Of a stretch of DNA of 64,000 nucleotides, positions 42,716 through 53,580 are shown one piece after another; positions within the stretch are counted from its first letter, which is position 1; every line of letters begins with the position of its first letter. The notes beneath the pieces are model-generated. The model searched no databases, was not told where the DNA came from, and was given only the letters and a program-made list of their open reading frames with translations. This DNA comes from Streptomyces marispadix (GTDB lineage: Bacteria > Actinomycetota > Actinomycetes > Streptomycetales > Streptomycetaceae): positions 186,001-250,000 of the forward strand of contig NZ_JAKWJU010000002.1 of NCBI RefSeq assembly GCF_022524345.1, read 5' to 3'. The translations under genes and the position numbers were made by a program.

Positions 42716-43900
42716 ATGAGCGCGCTGACCTGGATCGCTTCGGCATCCCTTGCCGCGTGGGTGTGGCTGCTGGTGGGCCAGGCCCGCTTCTGGCGCACGG
42801 ACATCCGCCTGCCGCCCGGAGCGGCGCCGGGCGGGCAGACGCCGGGCGGGACGCGGGACGCGGCACCGGGTGGCGTGGACGGCAGGTGGCCGACGGTGGC
42901 GGTGATCGTGCCCGCCAGGGACGAGGCCGAGGTGCTGCCGCTGAGCCTGCCCGGACTGCTGGCCCAGGAGTATCCGGGCCGGGCCGAGGTCTTCCTCGTG
43001 GACGACGGCTCCAGCGACGGCACGGGCGCGCTGGCCCGGCGGCTCGCCGCCCAACAGGCCCGGGGCGGCCTGCCGTTGACGGTCACCTCCCCCGGGGAGC
43101 CGGAACCGGGATGGACGGGCAAACTGTGGGCCCTGCGCCATGGGATGGCCCTTGCACGTGAACGCACCGGCGCCGAATTCCTGTTGCTCACCGACGCCGA
43201 CATCGCGCACTCGCCCGGCTCGCTGCGGGACCTGGTCGCCGCCGCGTCCGGAGCCCGTCTGGACCTTCTGTCGCAGATGGCCAGGCTGCGTGCGGACAGC
43301 GCCTGGGAGCGGCTCATCGTCCCCGCGTTCGTCTACTTCTTCGCCCAGCTCTACCCCTTCGGCAGGGTCAACCGGCACTCCTCCCGTACCGCTGCCGCCG
43401 CCGGCGGCTGTGTGCTGCTGCGTACCGAGGCGGCGCTGCGTGCCCGCATCCCGGAGAGCATCAGTCGCGCCGTCATCGACGACGTGACGCTCGCCCGCGC
43501 GGTCAAGCGCGCGGGCGGACGGATCTGGCTGGGCCTCGCGGACGGGGTGGAGAGCGTGCGGCCCTACGAACGGCTGACGCAGCTCTGGCGGATGGTGGCC
43601 CGCAGCGCCTACGCGCAGCTCGGGAACAATCCGCTGGTGCTGCTGGGCACCGTGGCCGGTCTGACCCTGGTGTATCTGGTGCCGCCGCTGACGGCGCTGG
43701 CCGGGTCGCCGGTGGGCGCGGCGGCGTGGGCGGTGATGGCACTGACGTATGTGCCGATGCTGCGCTACTACCGTCAGCCGCCGTGGCGGGCGCTCGCGCT
43801 GCCCGTCACGGCCGCCCTGTATCTGCTGATGACGCTGCACTCCGCGGTGCGCCACCACCGCGGACGGGGTGCGGCCTGGAAGGGCCGCACCTACGCCTGA
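42716..43900 (+). CDS. family-2 glycosyltransferase, HpnB-like membrane protein
   Basis: A 394-residue membrane-bound glycosyltransferase. One membrane helix at the N-terminus is followed by the GT-A domain: VAVIVPARDEAEVLPLSLPG, VFLVDDGSSDGTG, LLLTDADIAHSPGSL (DxD) and VIDDVTLARAVKRAGGRI. Three membrane helices lie at the C-terminus. The order and the WTGKLWALRHGM segment match hopanoid-associated HpnB-like enzymes. No other hopanoid gene is in the window, so the pathway is uncertain. It is divergent from the racemase-like gene. Confidence 0.86.
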   Translation: MSALTWIASASLAAWVWLLVGQARFWRTDIRLPPGAAPGGQTPGGTRDAAPGGVDGRWPTVAVIVPARDEAEVLPLSLPGLLAQEYPGRAEVFLVDDGSSDGTGALARRLAAQQARGGLPLTVTSPGEPEPGWTGKLWALRHGMALARERTGAEFLLLTDADIAHSPGSLRDLVAAASGARLDLLSQMARLRADSAWERLIVPAFVYFFAQLYPFGRVNRHSSRTAAAAGGCVLLRTEAALRARIPESISRAVIDDVTLARAVKRAGGRIWLGLADGVESVRPYERLTQLWRMVARSAYAQLGNNPLVLLGTVAGLTLVYLVPPLTALAGSPVGAAAWAVMALTYVPMLRYYRQPPWRALALPVTAALYLLMTLHSAVRHHRGRGAAWKGRTYA

Positions 43901-43911
43901 GCGCACCCGCA

Positions 43912-43927
43912 CGCGGGCGGACCCGCG
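43912..43927 (+). terminator. possible terminator after the glycosyltransferase
   Basis: A 6-bp stem CGCGGG/CCCGCG with loop CGGA begins 11 bases after the stop. It is short, so confidence is limited. Diverged CCTTGAACTGGC repeats follow. Confidence 0.4.
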
Positions 43928-44042
43928 CCGGTGCACAGCAGGTCGCGCCGACGGTCTTCAACTCGAAGTGCCTTGAACTGGCCTTGAACTGGCCGTGCCT
44001 TGCACCGACCGTGCCCTCGACTGACCGTGACGGGGCGGCAGT

Positions 44043-45356
44043 TCACTTCCGGCCCGGTGTCCACTTCATCCCCCAGCCGTATGCGCCGTCCACCGTGCGC
44101 TGCGGGCTGCTGCCGCGCTGGGTGACCAGATAGCGGGCCTCGCGGCGCACCGTGAGTTCGCCGCCTTCGTTGGTGATGAGCGCGAGCGCGCAGACGTCGG
44201 AGGCGACGGTGCACTCGTCGAGCGAGAACTCCACGGGTGCGCCGTGCTGCGGCTGAAGGGTGACGGTGCCGTCGACTCCCTCGAAACTGCGCGCTCCCTG
44301 GTAGATCGTGACGAAGACGAGAATCCGCCGCAGTTCGGCGGCGTGGTCGAGATTGACGGTCAGGTTCTCGCCGGAGGCGGCGGCGCCGGTGCGGTCGTCG
44401 CCGTCGAGGTGTATGTACGGCGGCTGGTGCAGCGATCCGAAGGCGTTGCCGAGGGCCTGTACGACGCCCTTGCGTCCGTCGGCGAGTTCGAAGAGGGCGC
44501 ACAGGTCCAGGTCGAGGCCTGACCCGCCGAGGGTCTTGGCGAGCCTGCTGCTCCAGCCGCCGCGTGAAGGCTGCTGATTCATGCGCCAGTTGAGGTTGAC
44601 CCGCAGCACTCCCCGGGTGCCGCCCTGCTTGGTGAGGGAGACGGCCGGTGCCTGCTTGGTCAGCGTGACCTTGGTCAGTCGTACGGGCGGGGGCGATGCT
44701 GCGGGTGCCGTCGGCGCGGACGGCGCGGGGGCGGCGGCCGGCTGGGCCGGCGCGGCAGCCGGAGGTGCGGCGGCCTGACCCGTCGGCGGCGCCGGGGTCC
44801 GACCGGTCGACGGCGCGGCGCCGCCCGCCGGTTCGTCGACGCTGATCCCGAAGTCCGTCGCCAGACCGGCCAGTCCGCTCCCGTAGCCCTGGCCGACCGC
44901 GCGGAACTTCCAGCCGCCCTGCCTGCGGTACAGCTCACCGAGCACGAACGCGGTCTCCACCGTCGCGTCCGCGCTGTCGAAGCGTGCGATCTCCGTACCG
45001 TCCGAGGCGTCCACGAGCCGTACGTACAGGCCCTCGACCTGGCCGAAGGTGCCGCCGTCGGCGGACGCGACGAGGACGATCCGGTCGACGGCCGCCTCGG
45101 TGCGGGCGAGGTCGGCGCTCAACTCGTCGACGGCGACGGCCCCTTCGGAGCGCCGGCCTTGATGCGTGACGGCCCCGGAGGGGTGCCGCGGCTGGTTGTA
45201 GAAGACGAAGTCGTCGTCGGAGCGCACCTTTCCGGACGCCTGAAGCAGCAGCGCGGACGCGTCCACCTCCACCGGGCCCGCTCCGGACCTCCGGCCGATC
45301 TCGATACGGACCGCGGCTGCCCCGACCGCCACGTTGGCGCCCTTGCGCATCGTCAT
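44043..45356 (-). CDS. two-domain TerD-family protein
   Basis: A 437-residue cytoplasmic protein with two TerD-type calcium-binding domains. The first (about 1-200) has MRKGANVAVGAAAVRIEI, SDDDFVFYNQPRHPSGAVTH and RFDSADATVETAFVLGELYR. A Pro/Ala linker (about 200-250) follows. The second (about 255-437) has LRVNLNWRM, LDLDLCALFELADGRKGVVQ and IHLDGDDRTG. TerD proteins act in stress and development, not only tellurite resistance; no terZABC genes are adjacent. ATG at 45356 follows GGGGGAG. It is divergent from the proline-rich gene. Confidence 0.88.
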   Translation of the reverse strand: MTMRKGANVAVGAAAVRIEIGRRSGAGPVEVDASALLLQASGKVRSDDDFVFYNQPRHPSGAVTHQGRRSEGAVAVDELSADLARTEAAVDRIVLVASADGGTFGQVEGLYVRLVDASDGTEIARFDSADATVETAFVLGELYRRQGGWKFRAVGQGYGSGLAGLATDFGISVDEPAGGAAPSTGRTPAPPTGQAAAPPAAAPAQPAAAPAPSAPTAPAASPPPVRLTKVTLTKQAPAVSLTKQGGTRGVLRVNLNWRMNQQPSRGGWSSRLAKTLGGSGLDLDLCALFELADGRKGVVQALGNAFGSLHQPPYIHLDGDDRTGAAASGENLTVNLDHAAELRRILVFVTIYQGARSFEGVDGTVTLQPQHGAPVEFSLDECTVASDVCALALITNEGGELTVRREARYLVTQRGSSPQRTVDGAYGWGMKWTPGRK

Positions 45357-45663
45357 CGCGCTCCACTCCCCCTCGTCGTTCTCGTAGTCCGGTCCCGCGG
45401 CAAGCCCGCGGCCCGGTCTCGCAGTAAGGTCCCGCAGTCCCGCCGCATCGCCGTCCGTGCTCCGGTCCGGGCAGTCAGGCGCCGCCACGAGCCGGGCGCC
45501 GCCTGCGAAGTGCCTGTGTCTGACGCGTCCCGTTACAACATCTCGACACGACCGCGCGACCGATTTTCCCTGGTTCGCTGTGATTGGTGATGGGGAGTCA
45601 CGGCAAGCACGAGAAACCGCTCCTTGACCGGGGTCCCCAACGGCCACAATTTGGGCTTACCTT
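45357..45663. other. divergent intergenic region of the TerD and proline-rich genes
   Basis: This 307-base region carries no convincing gene. Its right half is A/T-richer than the surroundings and contains a promoter candidate for the plus-strand gene. Repeated GGTCCCGC segments occur near the TerD start. Confidence 0.4.
45624..45652 (+). promoter_or_regulatory. candidate sigma-70 promoter for the proline-rich gene
   Basis: TTGACC (45624-45629) is a good -35. After 17 bases CAATTT (45647-45652) is a weak -10. The predicted start of transcription would be about five bases before the ATG at 45664, which has no ribosome site, so a leaderless mRNA is plausible. Confidence 0.35.
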
Positions 45664-46203
45664 ATGGGCATGACCTCCCCCCGCTACTCCCCTGGCGGCT
45701 ACTACGCTGGCCCTTCCTACCCCGACACACCGATCTACGACATGCTCGTCAACGAGCGTGGCACACCGCAGATCGCTCCCATCCGGGTCCCGTCGGCGTA
45801 TGAACCCCTGCCTTCGCTCGCCGCACTGCCACCCGCTCTTCCGGCGCTGCCCGCAGGACCGAGCCACCAGCAGCCCGCTCCTCCGCAGGGCTACCCGGGC
45901 ACGATGGGCAATCAGCCCCCGCCGCCCGGCATGGCGCAGCCCGCGCCCCTCCAGTCGGCTCCGCTTCAGCAGACGCCGCCGCCGCACATTCCTCAGCAGG
46001 GGCCGCCGCAGCGGGGGTTCCCCGATCCGCGTCAGCAGCCACAGCCCCAACAGCCCCAGCAGCAGCCGCAGATGAGGCCGGTGGCTCCGCCGCGTCCCGC
46101 GGCGCCCCGACCGGCCGCACCGCGTCCGGCGGCGCCCCGGCAGATGCCGAACCAGTACGACGACCCGTACGGCGGCCACCAGTACCCGGGCCGGGGCTAC
46201 TGA
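45664..46203 (+). CDS. proline/glutamine-rich conserved Streptomyces-type protein
   Basis: A 179-residue protein with an ordered-looking N-terminus (PRYSPGGYYAGPSYPDTPIY, MLVNERGTPQIAPIRVP) and a long disordered tail of Pro, Gln and Ala with repeats such as RPAAP. The N-terminal pattern is one I associate with short proteins found next to TerD-like and MOSC genes in Streptomyces. No enzyme motif is visible. An alternative ATG at 45670 (MTSPRYS) is possible. It may be a substrate or adaptor of the neighbouring TerD protein, which is inference from position only. Confidence 0.78.
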   Translation: MGMTSPRYSPGGYYAGPSYPDTPIYDMLVNERGTPQIAPIRVPSAYEPLPSLAALPPALPALPAGPSHQQPAPPQGYPGTMGNQPPPPGMAQPAPLQSAPLQQTPPPHIPQQGPPQRGFPDPRQQPQPQQPQQQPQMRPVAPPRPAAPRPAAPRPAAPRQMPNQYDDPYGGHQYPGRGY

Positions 46204-46246
46204 CCTCGGGCCGTCCCGCCGCCCGGTCCGGTGGCAGGATGGCGGT

Positions 46247-47101
46247 ATGACGTCCGCGACGCTGGCCTCGCTCCATCTCTATCCGGTGAAGTCGCTGGCG
46301 GGGATCGCCTGTGGGGAGTTGACGGTCGAGCCGTGGGGCCCGGCCGCGGACAGACGCTGGATGCTGACGACCCCCGACGGCGACCAGCTCACTCAGCGCG
46401 AGCATCCACGCCTCGCGCTGGCGCGTGCGGAGCCGCTGCCCGAGGGCTGCCTGGACGGAGGCGCGGGGAGCCGGGGAGTGCGGGTGACGGCTCCGGGGAG
46501 GGAGCCGCTGGAGGTCCCGGTACCGCCGAAGAGCATGGCCACGGTGCCGGTGCGGCTGTTCGGGAAGAAGCTCGAAGTGGCCCCGGCGGACGCGGAGTCG
46601 AGCGAGTGGTTCTCGGCGTATCTCGGCACGCGGGTGCGCCTCGTGCATCTGGACGCGCCTGAGCGTCGGCGGCGTATCGACCCCGGCTTCGCCTTCGACG
46701 GGGAGACGGTCTCACTCGCGGACGGTTTTCCCCTGCTGGCCACGGCGGTCTCCTCACTGGACGCGCTCAACTCGCTCATCGCGCAAGGCGATCACGCCGG
46801 CGAGGGCCCGCTTCCGATGGACCGCTTCAGGCCGAACCTGGTGGTCGCGGGAAGCGACCCGTGGGCCGAGGACGGATGGCGGCGGCTCCGCATCGGCGAC
46901 GTGGTCTTCCGTGTGGCGAAGCCGTGCGGCCGGTGCGTGGTGACCACCACCGACCAGGCGAGCGGCCTGCGCGGTAAGGAGCCGTTGCGCACCCTGGCCC
47001 GCCACCGTCGCTTCGGTGACCGGCTCGTCTTCGGTCAGAACCTGGTCCCGGAGCAAACGGGCAGGGTGCGCAACGGCGACTCGGTGGAGGTGCTCGCCTA
47101 G
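46247..47101 (+). CDS. MOSC-domain protein
   Basis: A 284-residue protein with an N-terminal MOSC_N beta-barrel (LHLYPVKSLAGIACGELTVE, RRWMLTTPDGDQLTQREHP) and a C-terminal MOSC domain (MDRFRPNLVVAG, FRVAKPCGRCVVTTTDQ). The Cys in KPCGRC is the conserved residue that carries sulfur or ligates molybdenum in this family. Members include amidoxime-reducing components and molybdenum-cofactor sulfurases. No redox partner gene is adjacent. Confidence 0.9.
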   Translation: MTSATLASLHLYPVKSLAGIACGELTVEPWGPAADRRWMLTTPDGDQLTQREHPRLALARAEPLPEGCLDGGAGSRGVRVTAPGREPLEVPVPPKSMATVPVRLFGKKLEVAPADAESSEWFSAYLGTRVRLVHLDAPERRRRIDPGFAFDGETVSLADGFPLLATAVSSLDALNSLIAQGDHAGEGPLPMDRFRPNLVVAGSDPWAEDGWRRLRIGDVVFRVAKPCGRCVVTTTDQASGLRGKEPLRTLARHRRFGDRLVFGQNLVPEQTGRVRNGDSVEVLA

Positions 47102-47103
47102 GC

Positions 47104-47132
47104 GACGCCCGGGTGCGGGCCCCTGGGGCGTC
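47104..47132 (+). terminator. possible terminator of the MOSC gene
   Basis: 7-bp arms GACGCCC/GGGCGTC flank a 15-base loop that can itself pair, just after the stop. The next gene is convergent. Confidence 0.4.
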
Positions 47133-47171
47133 CAGGAGGTGCCTCGGCGAGCGCCCCCCTACGGCGGCCGG

Positions 47172-47575
47172 TCAGCCGCCGTCGTCCATCAGCCGTGAAC
47201 GGATCAGGAAACGGACGCCTTCCGGGGCCTCAAGCGAGAATCCGCTGCCGCGTCCCGGCACCACGTCCACCGTGAGATGGGTGTGGCTCCAGTACGCGAA
47301 CTGGCTGGCCGACATCCAGAACGGCACCGGCTCGTCCACGCCGTCCACCTCCAGCCGTCCGAGCAGTACGTCGGAGTCGCCGGTGCGCAGCTCCCCGAGC
47401 TGATAGCACATCGGTGAACTGCCGTCGCAGCAGCCGCCGGACTGGTGGAACATCAGCGGGCCGTGCTGCTCCGTCAGCCGCCGGACCACCGCCTCGGCCT
47501 CGGCGGTGAGTGCGACGCGCTCCGGCGCGTCCGTGGCCTCGGAAGGCTTCGAGGTCTGCTGTGGTGCCGCGTCCA

Positions 47576-47576
<1 letters not shown>
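47172..47576 (-). CDS. DUF779 protein, aldehyde dehydrogenase partner
   Basis: A 134-residue DUF779 protein. Its motifs are GPLMFHQSGGCCDGSSPMCY, PFWMSASQFAYWSHTHLTVD and GSGFSLEAPEGVRFLIRSRL. The Cys pair and the His residues may bind metal. The ATG overlaps the stop of the aldehyde dehydrogenase gene by one base (TGATG), so the two are translationally coupled. DUF779 genes commonly accompany acetaldehyde-type dehydrogenases in actinobacteria and pseudomonads. Its biochemical role is not known to me. Confidence 0.92.
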
Positions 47577-49099
<1,523 letters not shown>

Positions 49100-49125
49100 C
49101 TCTGCCTCCCCCTTTGTACGGGTGA

Positions 49126-49145
49126 CCCGCCTCGCTGACGGCGGG
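49126..49145 (-). other. hairpin in the leader of the aldehyde dehydrogenase gene
   Basis: Arms CCCGCC/GGCGGG flank an 8-base loop, 27 bases upstream of the ATG. It may end transcription from the regulator gene or form a leader structure. Confidence 0.4.
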
Positions 49146-49160
49146 CTCGTTCTGCGGCAG

Positions 49161-49193
49161 AGACTAGGGACGGGAACGTTGCCGATACGTTGC
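49161..49193 (-). promoter_or_regulatory. activator-type promoter: direct repeats GCAACGT with 11-bp period
   Basis: On the minus strand GCAACGT occurs twice with starts 11 bases apart (49176-49182 and 49187-49193). A TAGTCT -10 box lies at 49161-49166 with no good -35. Direct repeats on one helix face over the -35 position suggest activation, most simply by the upstream GAF regulator. Confidence 0.45.
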
Positions 49194-49298
49194 GTGCCGC
49201 TTCCTGTCCGCTGCGTATTCCCGGGGCTCACGCCGGGCGGTCCCTGCGTATCGCCAGGGTCCGTCCCTTCACGGGAGCGGCTCGCAGCGCCGGCGGTG

Positions 49299-50582
49299 TC
49301 AGTGCTCCGCGGGCGTCTCCAGGCCGTAGGCGCGCCGCAGTTCGCGCACCCGCCCGGCGAGGGCGGTCGCACCCGCGGTGCCGCCGGGACGGCGCGAGAG
49401 CAGCACCTCCCAGACCTCCAGGTCGTCCTCGCCCCAGGGCGTGCGCACCCACTCCTCCAGCAGCGCCGGTTCGCGGGAGGCCAGCAGGGCGCGGCGCAGC
49501 CGGTCCTCCAGCAGCCTGCGCATCCGTACGACGCCGGGCGCCTCGGAAAGGGGCAGCAGCGGACCGCGGTACGCCGCCAGCGCTCCGGGGAGGTCGCCCG
49601 CGGCCAGCGCCTCGCCGACGGCGTCGTGGTCGGTGTGCGGGACGGTGCGCAGCCGGTACGGGCGCGATTCGAGCAGGGGGCCCAACAGGCCGCGCAGCCG
49701 GGAGAGTTCGGCGCGCAGCGTGACGGGCGTGACCGACCGCTCGCCGTACAGCTCCAGGGCGAGCCGTTCGCCGGTGAGGCCCTCGGGGTGCGCGGCGAGC
49801 AGCACCGCGATCTCGCTGTGGCGGCGGCCGAGCCGCAGGGGGGCGCCGCCTCCGGTGTCGAGCAGCGCCTCGTCGCAGCCGAGGGCGTTGAGTACGGGTG
49901 TGCCCGCGGATGTGCCGTCGGCGGCGTGCAGTTCGGCGAGGTACGCCTCCGCGGCGCGTGCCGTCGCCTGTACGAGGGCCAGGCTCTGCGGGGCCGCGAG
50001 ATGGTCGCCGCCGGTGATGTCGACGGCGCCGATGAGGCGGTGGGTGCGCGGGTCGTGCACGGGTGCGGCGGCGCACGTCCATGCCTGCACGGGGCGGCAG
50101 TAGTGCTCGGCGGTGAAGATCTGCACCGCGTGGTCGACGGCGAGTGCGGTGCCCGGGGCGTTGGTGCCGATGTAGCGCTCGGACCAGCGGGCCCCGGGGA
50201 CGAAGTTCATCCGCTCTGCGTGGCGCTGGACTTGGGAGTGGCCCTCGACCCACAGCATGCGGCCGTTCTCGTCGCACACCGACAGCAGATGGGCTCCGTC
50301 GTCGGCGATCGTGCCGAGCAACTCCCGGAAGAGCGGCATGACGCGGGCCAGGGGGTGCGAGGAACGGTAGGCGTCGAGATCGGCGTCGGCGAGGTCGATC
50401 CCGGCCACGCTCTCCGGCTCGACGGAGGCACCGGCGCAGCGCTGCCAGGACTCGGCCACCACGTCCCGAACGTGCGAGCCGATGGCGCCCCGGGTCACGA
50501 ACTGCTCGTGCGCACGGCGTACCTGGCCGGTCCGTTCGGCCGCGTCGGCCCCTGTCTCCAGCGCCAGCCATGGATTAAGCAC
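49299..50582 (-). CDS. GAF-domain transcriptional regulator of the aldehyde dehydrogenase
   Basis: A 427-residue regulator resembling AcoR-type activators without the sigma-54 AAA domain. The N-terminus ([26 protein letters not shown]) is the usual start of this family. The GAF sensor spans about 90-230 ([43 protein letters not shown]). A C-terminal winged-helix segment follows ([35 protein letters not shown]). The start GTG at 50582 lacks a clear ribosome site. It is immediately upstream of the aldehyde dehydrogenase gene, which it probably activates. Confidence 0.86.
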   Translation of the reverse strand: MLNPWLALETGADAAERTGQVRRAHEQFVTRGAIGSHVRDVVAESWQRCAGASVEPESVAGIDLADADLDAYRSSHPLARVMPLFRELLGTIADDGAHLLSVCDENGRMLWVEGHSQVQRHAERMNFVPGARWSERYIGTNAPGTALAVDHAVQIFTAEHYCRPVQAWTCAAAPVHDPRTHRLIGAVDITGGDHLAAPQSLALVQATARAAEAYLAELHAADGTSAGTPVLNALGCDEALLDTGGGAPLRLGRRHSEIAVLLAAHPEGLTGERLALELYGERSVTPVTLRAELSRLRGLLGPLLESRPYRLRTVPHTDHDAVGEALAAGDLPGALAAYRGPLLPLSEAPGVVRMRRLLEDRLRRALLASREPALLEEWVRTPWGEDDLEVWEVLLSRRPGGTAGATALAGRVRELRRAYGLETPAEH

Positions 50583-50880
50583 ACCGTCATCGTGCCGCGC
50601 GTCACAGCGCCAGGCAACGCCGTGGACCGGACCGGGACAATCCGCCACACAATCCGCCACCTTCGGGAACACTTCCCGGGCTTCCCCGGAATTTCCGGAG
50701 TCCGTGCACAAGGCGGGAACAGTCCGCGCACGGGGCGGGGCCGGGGGGCCCTTCGGCGGCGGGACCATGGGCGCTACGGGTTCCGTGGTCAGGTCCCGTA
50801 GACGGGGCCCGTAGGCGACAGGCGTGGACGGGGCGGGATCGGGCGGTGTCAGCGGGCGCGCTCCCTGGTACCCGGCCGCC

Positions 50881-53349
50881 ATGGAACTCCCGGCCACGCT
50901 CTCCGACGCGGAGACCGCACAGCTCGACGCCCACTGGCGTGCGCTGAACTACCTCTCCGCCTGCCAGCTCTATCTGCGGGACAACCCGCTGCTACGCGAG
51001 CCGCTGCGCGCGGAGCACATCAAACCGAGGCTGCTGGGGCACTGGGGGTCGGCCCCGGGGCTCGGACTGATCTACACCCATCTCAACAGGGCCGTACGCC
51101 GGCACGATCTGGAGGCCATGTGCGTATGGGGCCCGGGCCACGGCGCGCCCGCGGTGCTCGCGGGCGCGTGGCTGGAGGGCACGTACGGGGAGCTGGAGCC
51201 CGGCCGCAGCCGTGACGCGGAGGGCATGCTCGGGCTGTTCCGCGACTTCTCCCAGCCGGGCGGGCTGCCCAGCCATACGGCACCCGATGTGCCGGGCTCC
51301 ATCCAGGAGGGCGGCGAGCTGGGCTATTCGCTGGCGCACGCCTACGGGGCTGCCTTCGACAATCCGCGCCTGCTGGTGTGCGCCGTCGTCGGCGACGGCG
51401 AGGCCGAGACGGGGCCGCTGGCGGCGGCCTGGCACTCCGGCAAGTTCCTCGACCCGGCGCACGACGGCGCGGTGCTGCCCGTGCTCCATCTCAACGGCTA
51501 CAAGATCGCCAACCCGACGCTGCTCGCCCGGGTTCCGGAGGACGAACTGGACGCCCTGCTGCGGGGATACGGCTACGACCCGCTGCACGTCACCGCACGC
51601 CCGGACACCCCGCACGAGGAGACCCACCGTGCGCTGGCCGCGGCGTTCGACGTGGCGGTGGAGCGCATCCGGCGTGCGCAGCGGGAGGCGCGGGCCCGTA
51701 CCACGGAGCCCGGCCCCTCAGGGGCCCGGCCCGGAGCGGCCCCGGAGACGGACCCGGAAGCGGACCCGTACGCGGAGCCGGGACCGGCCCATCGCCCGCG
51801 CTGGCCGCTGCTCGTGCTGCGTACTCCCAAGGGCTGGACGGGCCCCGCCCAGGTGGACGGCGTGCCCGTCGAGAACACCTGGCGCTCCCACCAGGTCCCG
51901 CTCTCCGGCGTACGCGAAGACCCGGAACATCTGCGGCAGTTGGAGGAGTGGCTGCGCTCGTACCGCCCGGACGAACTCTTCGACGCCGAAGGCAGGCCCA
52001 CCGGGCAGGCGCTGGCGTGCGTCCCCGAGGGCGGACGCAGGCTCGGCGCGGTGCCGCACGCCAACGGCGGCCGTCTGCTGCGCGAACTGCCGCTCCCCGA
52101 GCTGGAACCGCACGCCGTGAAGACCGACGGACACGGCCAGACCATGCACGAACCCACTCGGGTTCTCGGGGAGATGCTGACCGAGCTGTTCCGGGCGACC
52201 CGACGGCGGCGCGACTTCCGCCTCTTCGGGCCGGACGAGACGGCGTCCAACCATCTCGACGGCACGTTCGACGCCACGCCGCGCGGCTGGCAGGCCCACA
52301 TCCTGGACACCGACGAGCATCTCGGCCGCCACGGCCGGGTCCTGGAAGTGCTCTCGGAGCACATGTGCCAGGGCTGGCTGGAGGGCTACGTCCTCACGGG
52401 ACGGCACGGGCTCTTCGCCTCGTACGAGGCGTTCGCGCACATCGTGGCCAGCATGGCCGGACAGCATGTGAAGTGGCTCCAGAGTTCCCGCGAGGTGGCG
52501 TGGCGCAGGCCGCTGGCCTCCCTCAACTACCTGCTCACATCGCACGCCTGGCGGCAGGACCACAACGGTTTCTCCCACCAGGACCCGGGCTTCATCGACC
52601 ACATCATGAACAAGAGCCCGCAGGTCGTACGGGTCTATCTGCCGCCGGACGCCAACACGCTGCTGTGCGTGGCGGATCACGCGCTGCGCACCAGGGACAC
52701 CGTCAACGTGGTCGTGGCGGGCAAGCAGCCCTGCTTCGACTGGCTCTCGCTCGACGAGGCGCGCGGCCACTGCGCTCGCGGCCTGGGCGTCTGGGAGTGG
52801 GCGGGCACCGAGGAGCGCGGCGGCGAACCGGACGTGGTGCTCGCGTGCGCGGGCGACGTGCCCACGCAGGAGACGCTGGCGGCGGCGGCGCTGCTGCGTG
52901 AGCATCTGCCGGGGCTGGCGGTCCGTGTGGTCAACGTGGTCGACATCGCACGGCTCATGCCGCGCTCGGAGCATCCGCACGGGCTGCCGGACGCGGAGTT
53001 CGACGCGGTCTTCACCCGCGACAAGCCGGTGATCTTCGCCTACCACGGCTATCCCTGGCTGGTTCACCGGCTGACGTACCGGCGGGCGGTGCACGGCTCG
53101 CTCCATGTGCGCGGCTACAAGGAGATGGGCTCGACGACGACGCCGTTCGACATGGTGGTGCGCAACGACATGGACCGCTACCGGCTCGTCATGGACGTCA
53201 TCGACCGCACCCCCGGGCTGTCGGTACGGGCCACGGGTGTGCGTCAGGCGATGGAGGACGTCCGCACGCGGCACCACTCTTGGGTACGCGAGCACGGCAC
53301 CGACCTGCCGGAGGTCGCCGAGTGGAGCTGGTCGGCCACTTCGCGTTGA
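50881..53349 (+). CDS. phosphoketolase
   Basis: An 822-residue thiamine-diphosphate enzyme that splits xylulose 5-phosphate (and perhaps fructose 6-phosphate) into acetyl phosphate and an aldose phosphate. The N-terminal signature is HIKPRLLGHWGSAPGLGLIY, then EGGELGYSLAHAYGAAFDNP. The thiamine motif runs from VVGDGEAETGP to HLNGYKI. A Pro/Glu-rich insert lies near 270-300. The central part has ETASNHLDGTFDATPRGW and the C-terminus has YRRAVHGSLHVRGYKEMGST. Start at ATG 50881. It provides a bypass to acetyl phosphate; acetate kinase is not adjacent. Confidence 0.94.
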   Translation: MELPATLSDAETAQLDAHWRALNYLSACQLYLRDNPLLREPLRAEHIKPRLLGHWGSAPGLGLIYTHLNRAVRRHDLEAMCVWGPGHGAPAVLAGAWLEGTYGELEPGRSRDAEGMLGLFRDFSQPGGLPSHTAPDVPGSIQEGGELGYSLAHAYGAAFDNPRLLVCAVVGDGEAETGPLAAAWHSGKFLDPAHDGAVLPVLHLNGYKIANPTLLARVPEDELDALLRGYGYDPLHVTARPDTPHEETHRALAAAFDVAVERIRRAQREARARTTEPGPSGARPGAAPETDPEADPYAEPGPAHRPRWPLLVLRTPKGWTGPAQVDGVPVENTWRSHQVPLSGVREDPEHLRQLEEWLRSYRPDELFDAEGRPTGQALACVPEGGRRLGAVPHANGGRLLRELPLPELEPHAVKTDGHGQTMHEPTRVLGEMLTELFRATRRRRDFRLFGPDETASNHLDGTFDATPRGWQAHILDTDEHLGRHGRVLEVLSEHMCQGWLEGYVLTGRHGLFASYEAFAHIVASMAGQHVKWLQSSREVAWRRPLASLNYLLTSHAWRQDHNGFSHQDPGFIDHIMNKSPQVVRVYLPPDANTLLCVADHALRTRDTVNVVVAGKQPCFDWLSLDEARGHCARGLGVWEWAGTEERGGEPDVVLACAGDVPTQETLAAAALLREHLPGLAVRVVNVVDIARLMPRSEHPHGLPDAEFDAVFTRDKPVIFAYHGYPWLVHRLTYRRAVHGSLHVRGYKEMGSTTTPFDMVVRNDMDRYRLVMDVIDRTPGLSVRATGVRQAMEDVRTRHHSWVREHGTDLPEVAEWSWSATSR

Positions 53350-53580
53350 GATCCGTCCATGTCCCGATCCGGTCGAAGTGGCACCGGGTGCAGCCCATTT
53401 TCGGCACCCCGCCCCGTGTGATCCATGTGCTGGGAGTAAGGTCTGAGTTCCACGAGGGGGTGGGTCACGGGGTCCGGAATCTTGACCATGTTCCGGTGAT
53501 TTGAGTCTCTTTGGGCCGCTTCCGCGCATGTATCTCCTGCCATGAGGTACTCACGCACGTGGAGAAGGGGGTGAGAAGTT

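Noticed and set aside
44043..45356. Tellurite-resistance operon
   Set aside because: Only a TerD-type protein is present; terZ, terA, terB and terC are absent nearby.
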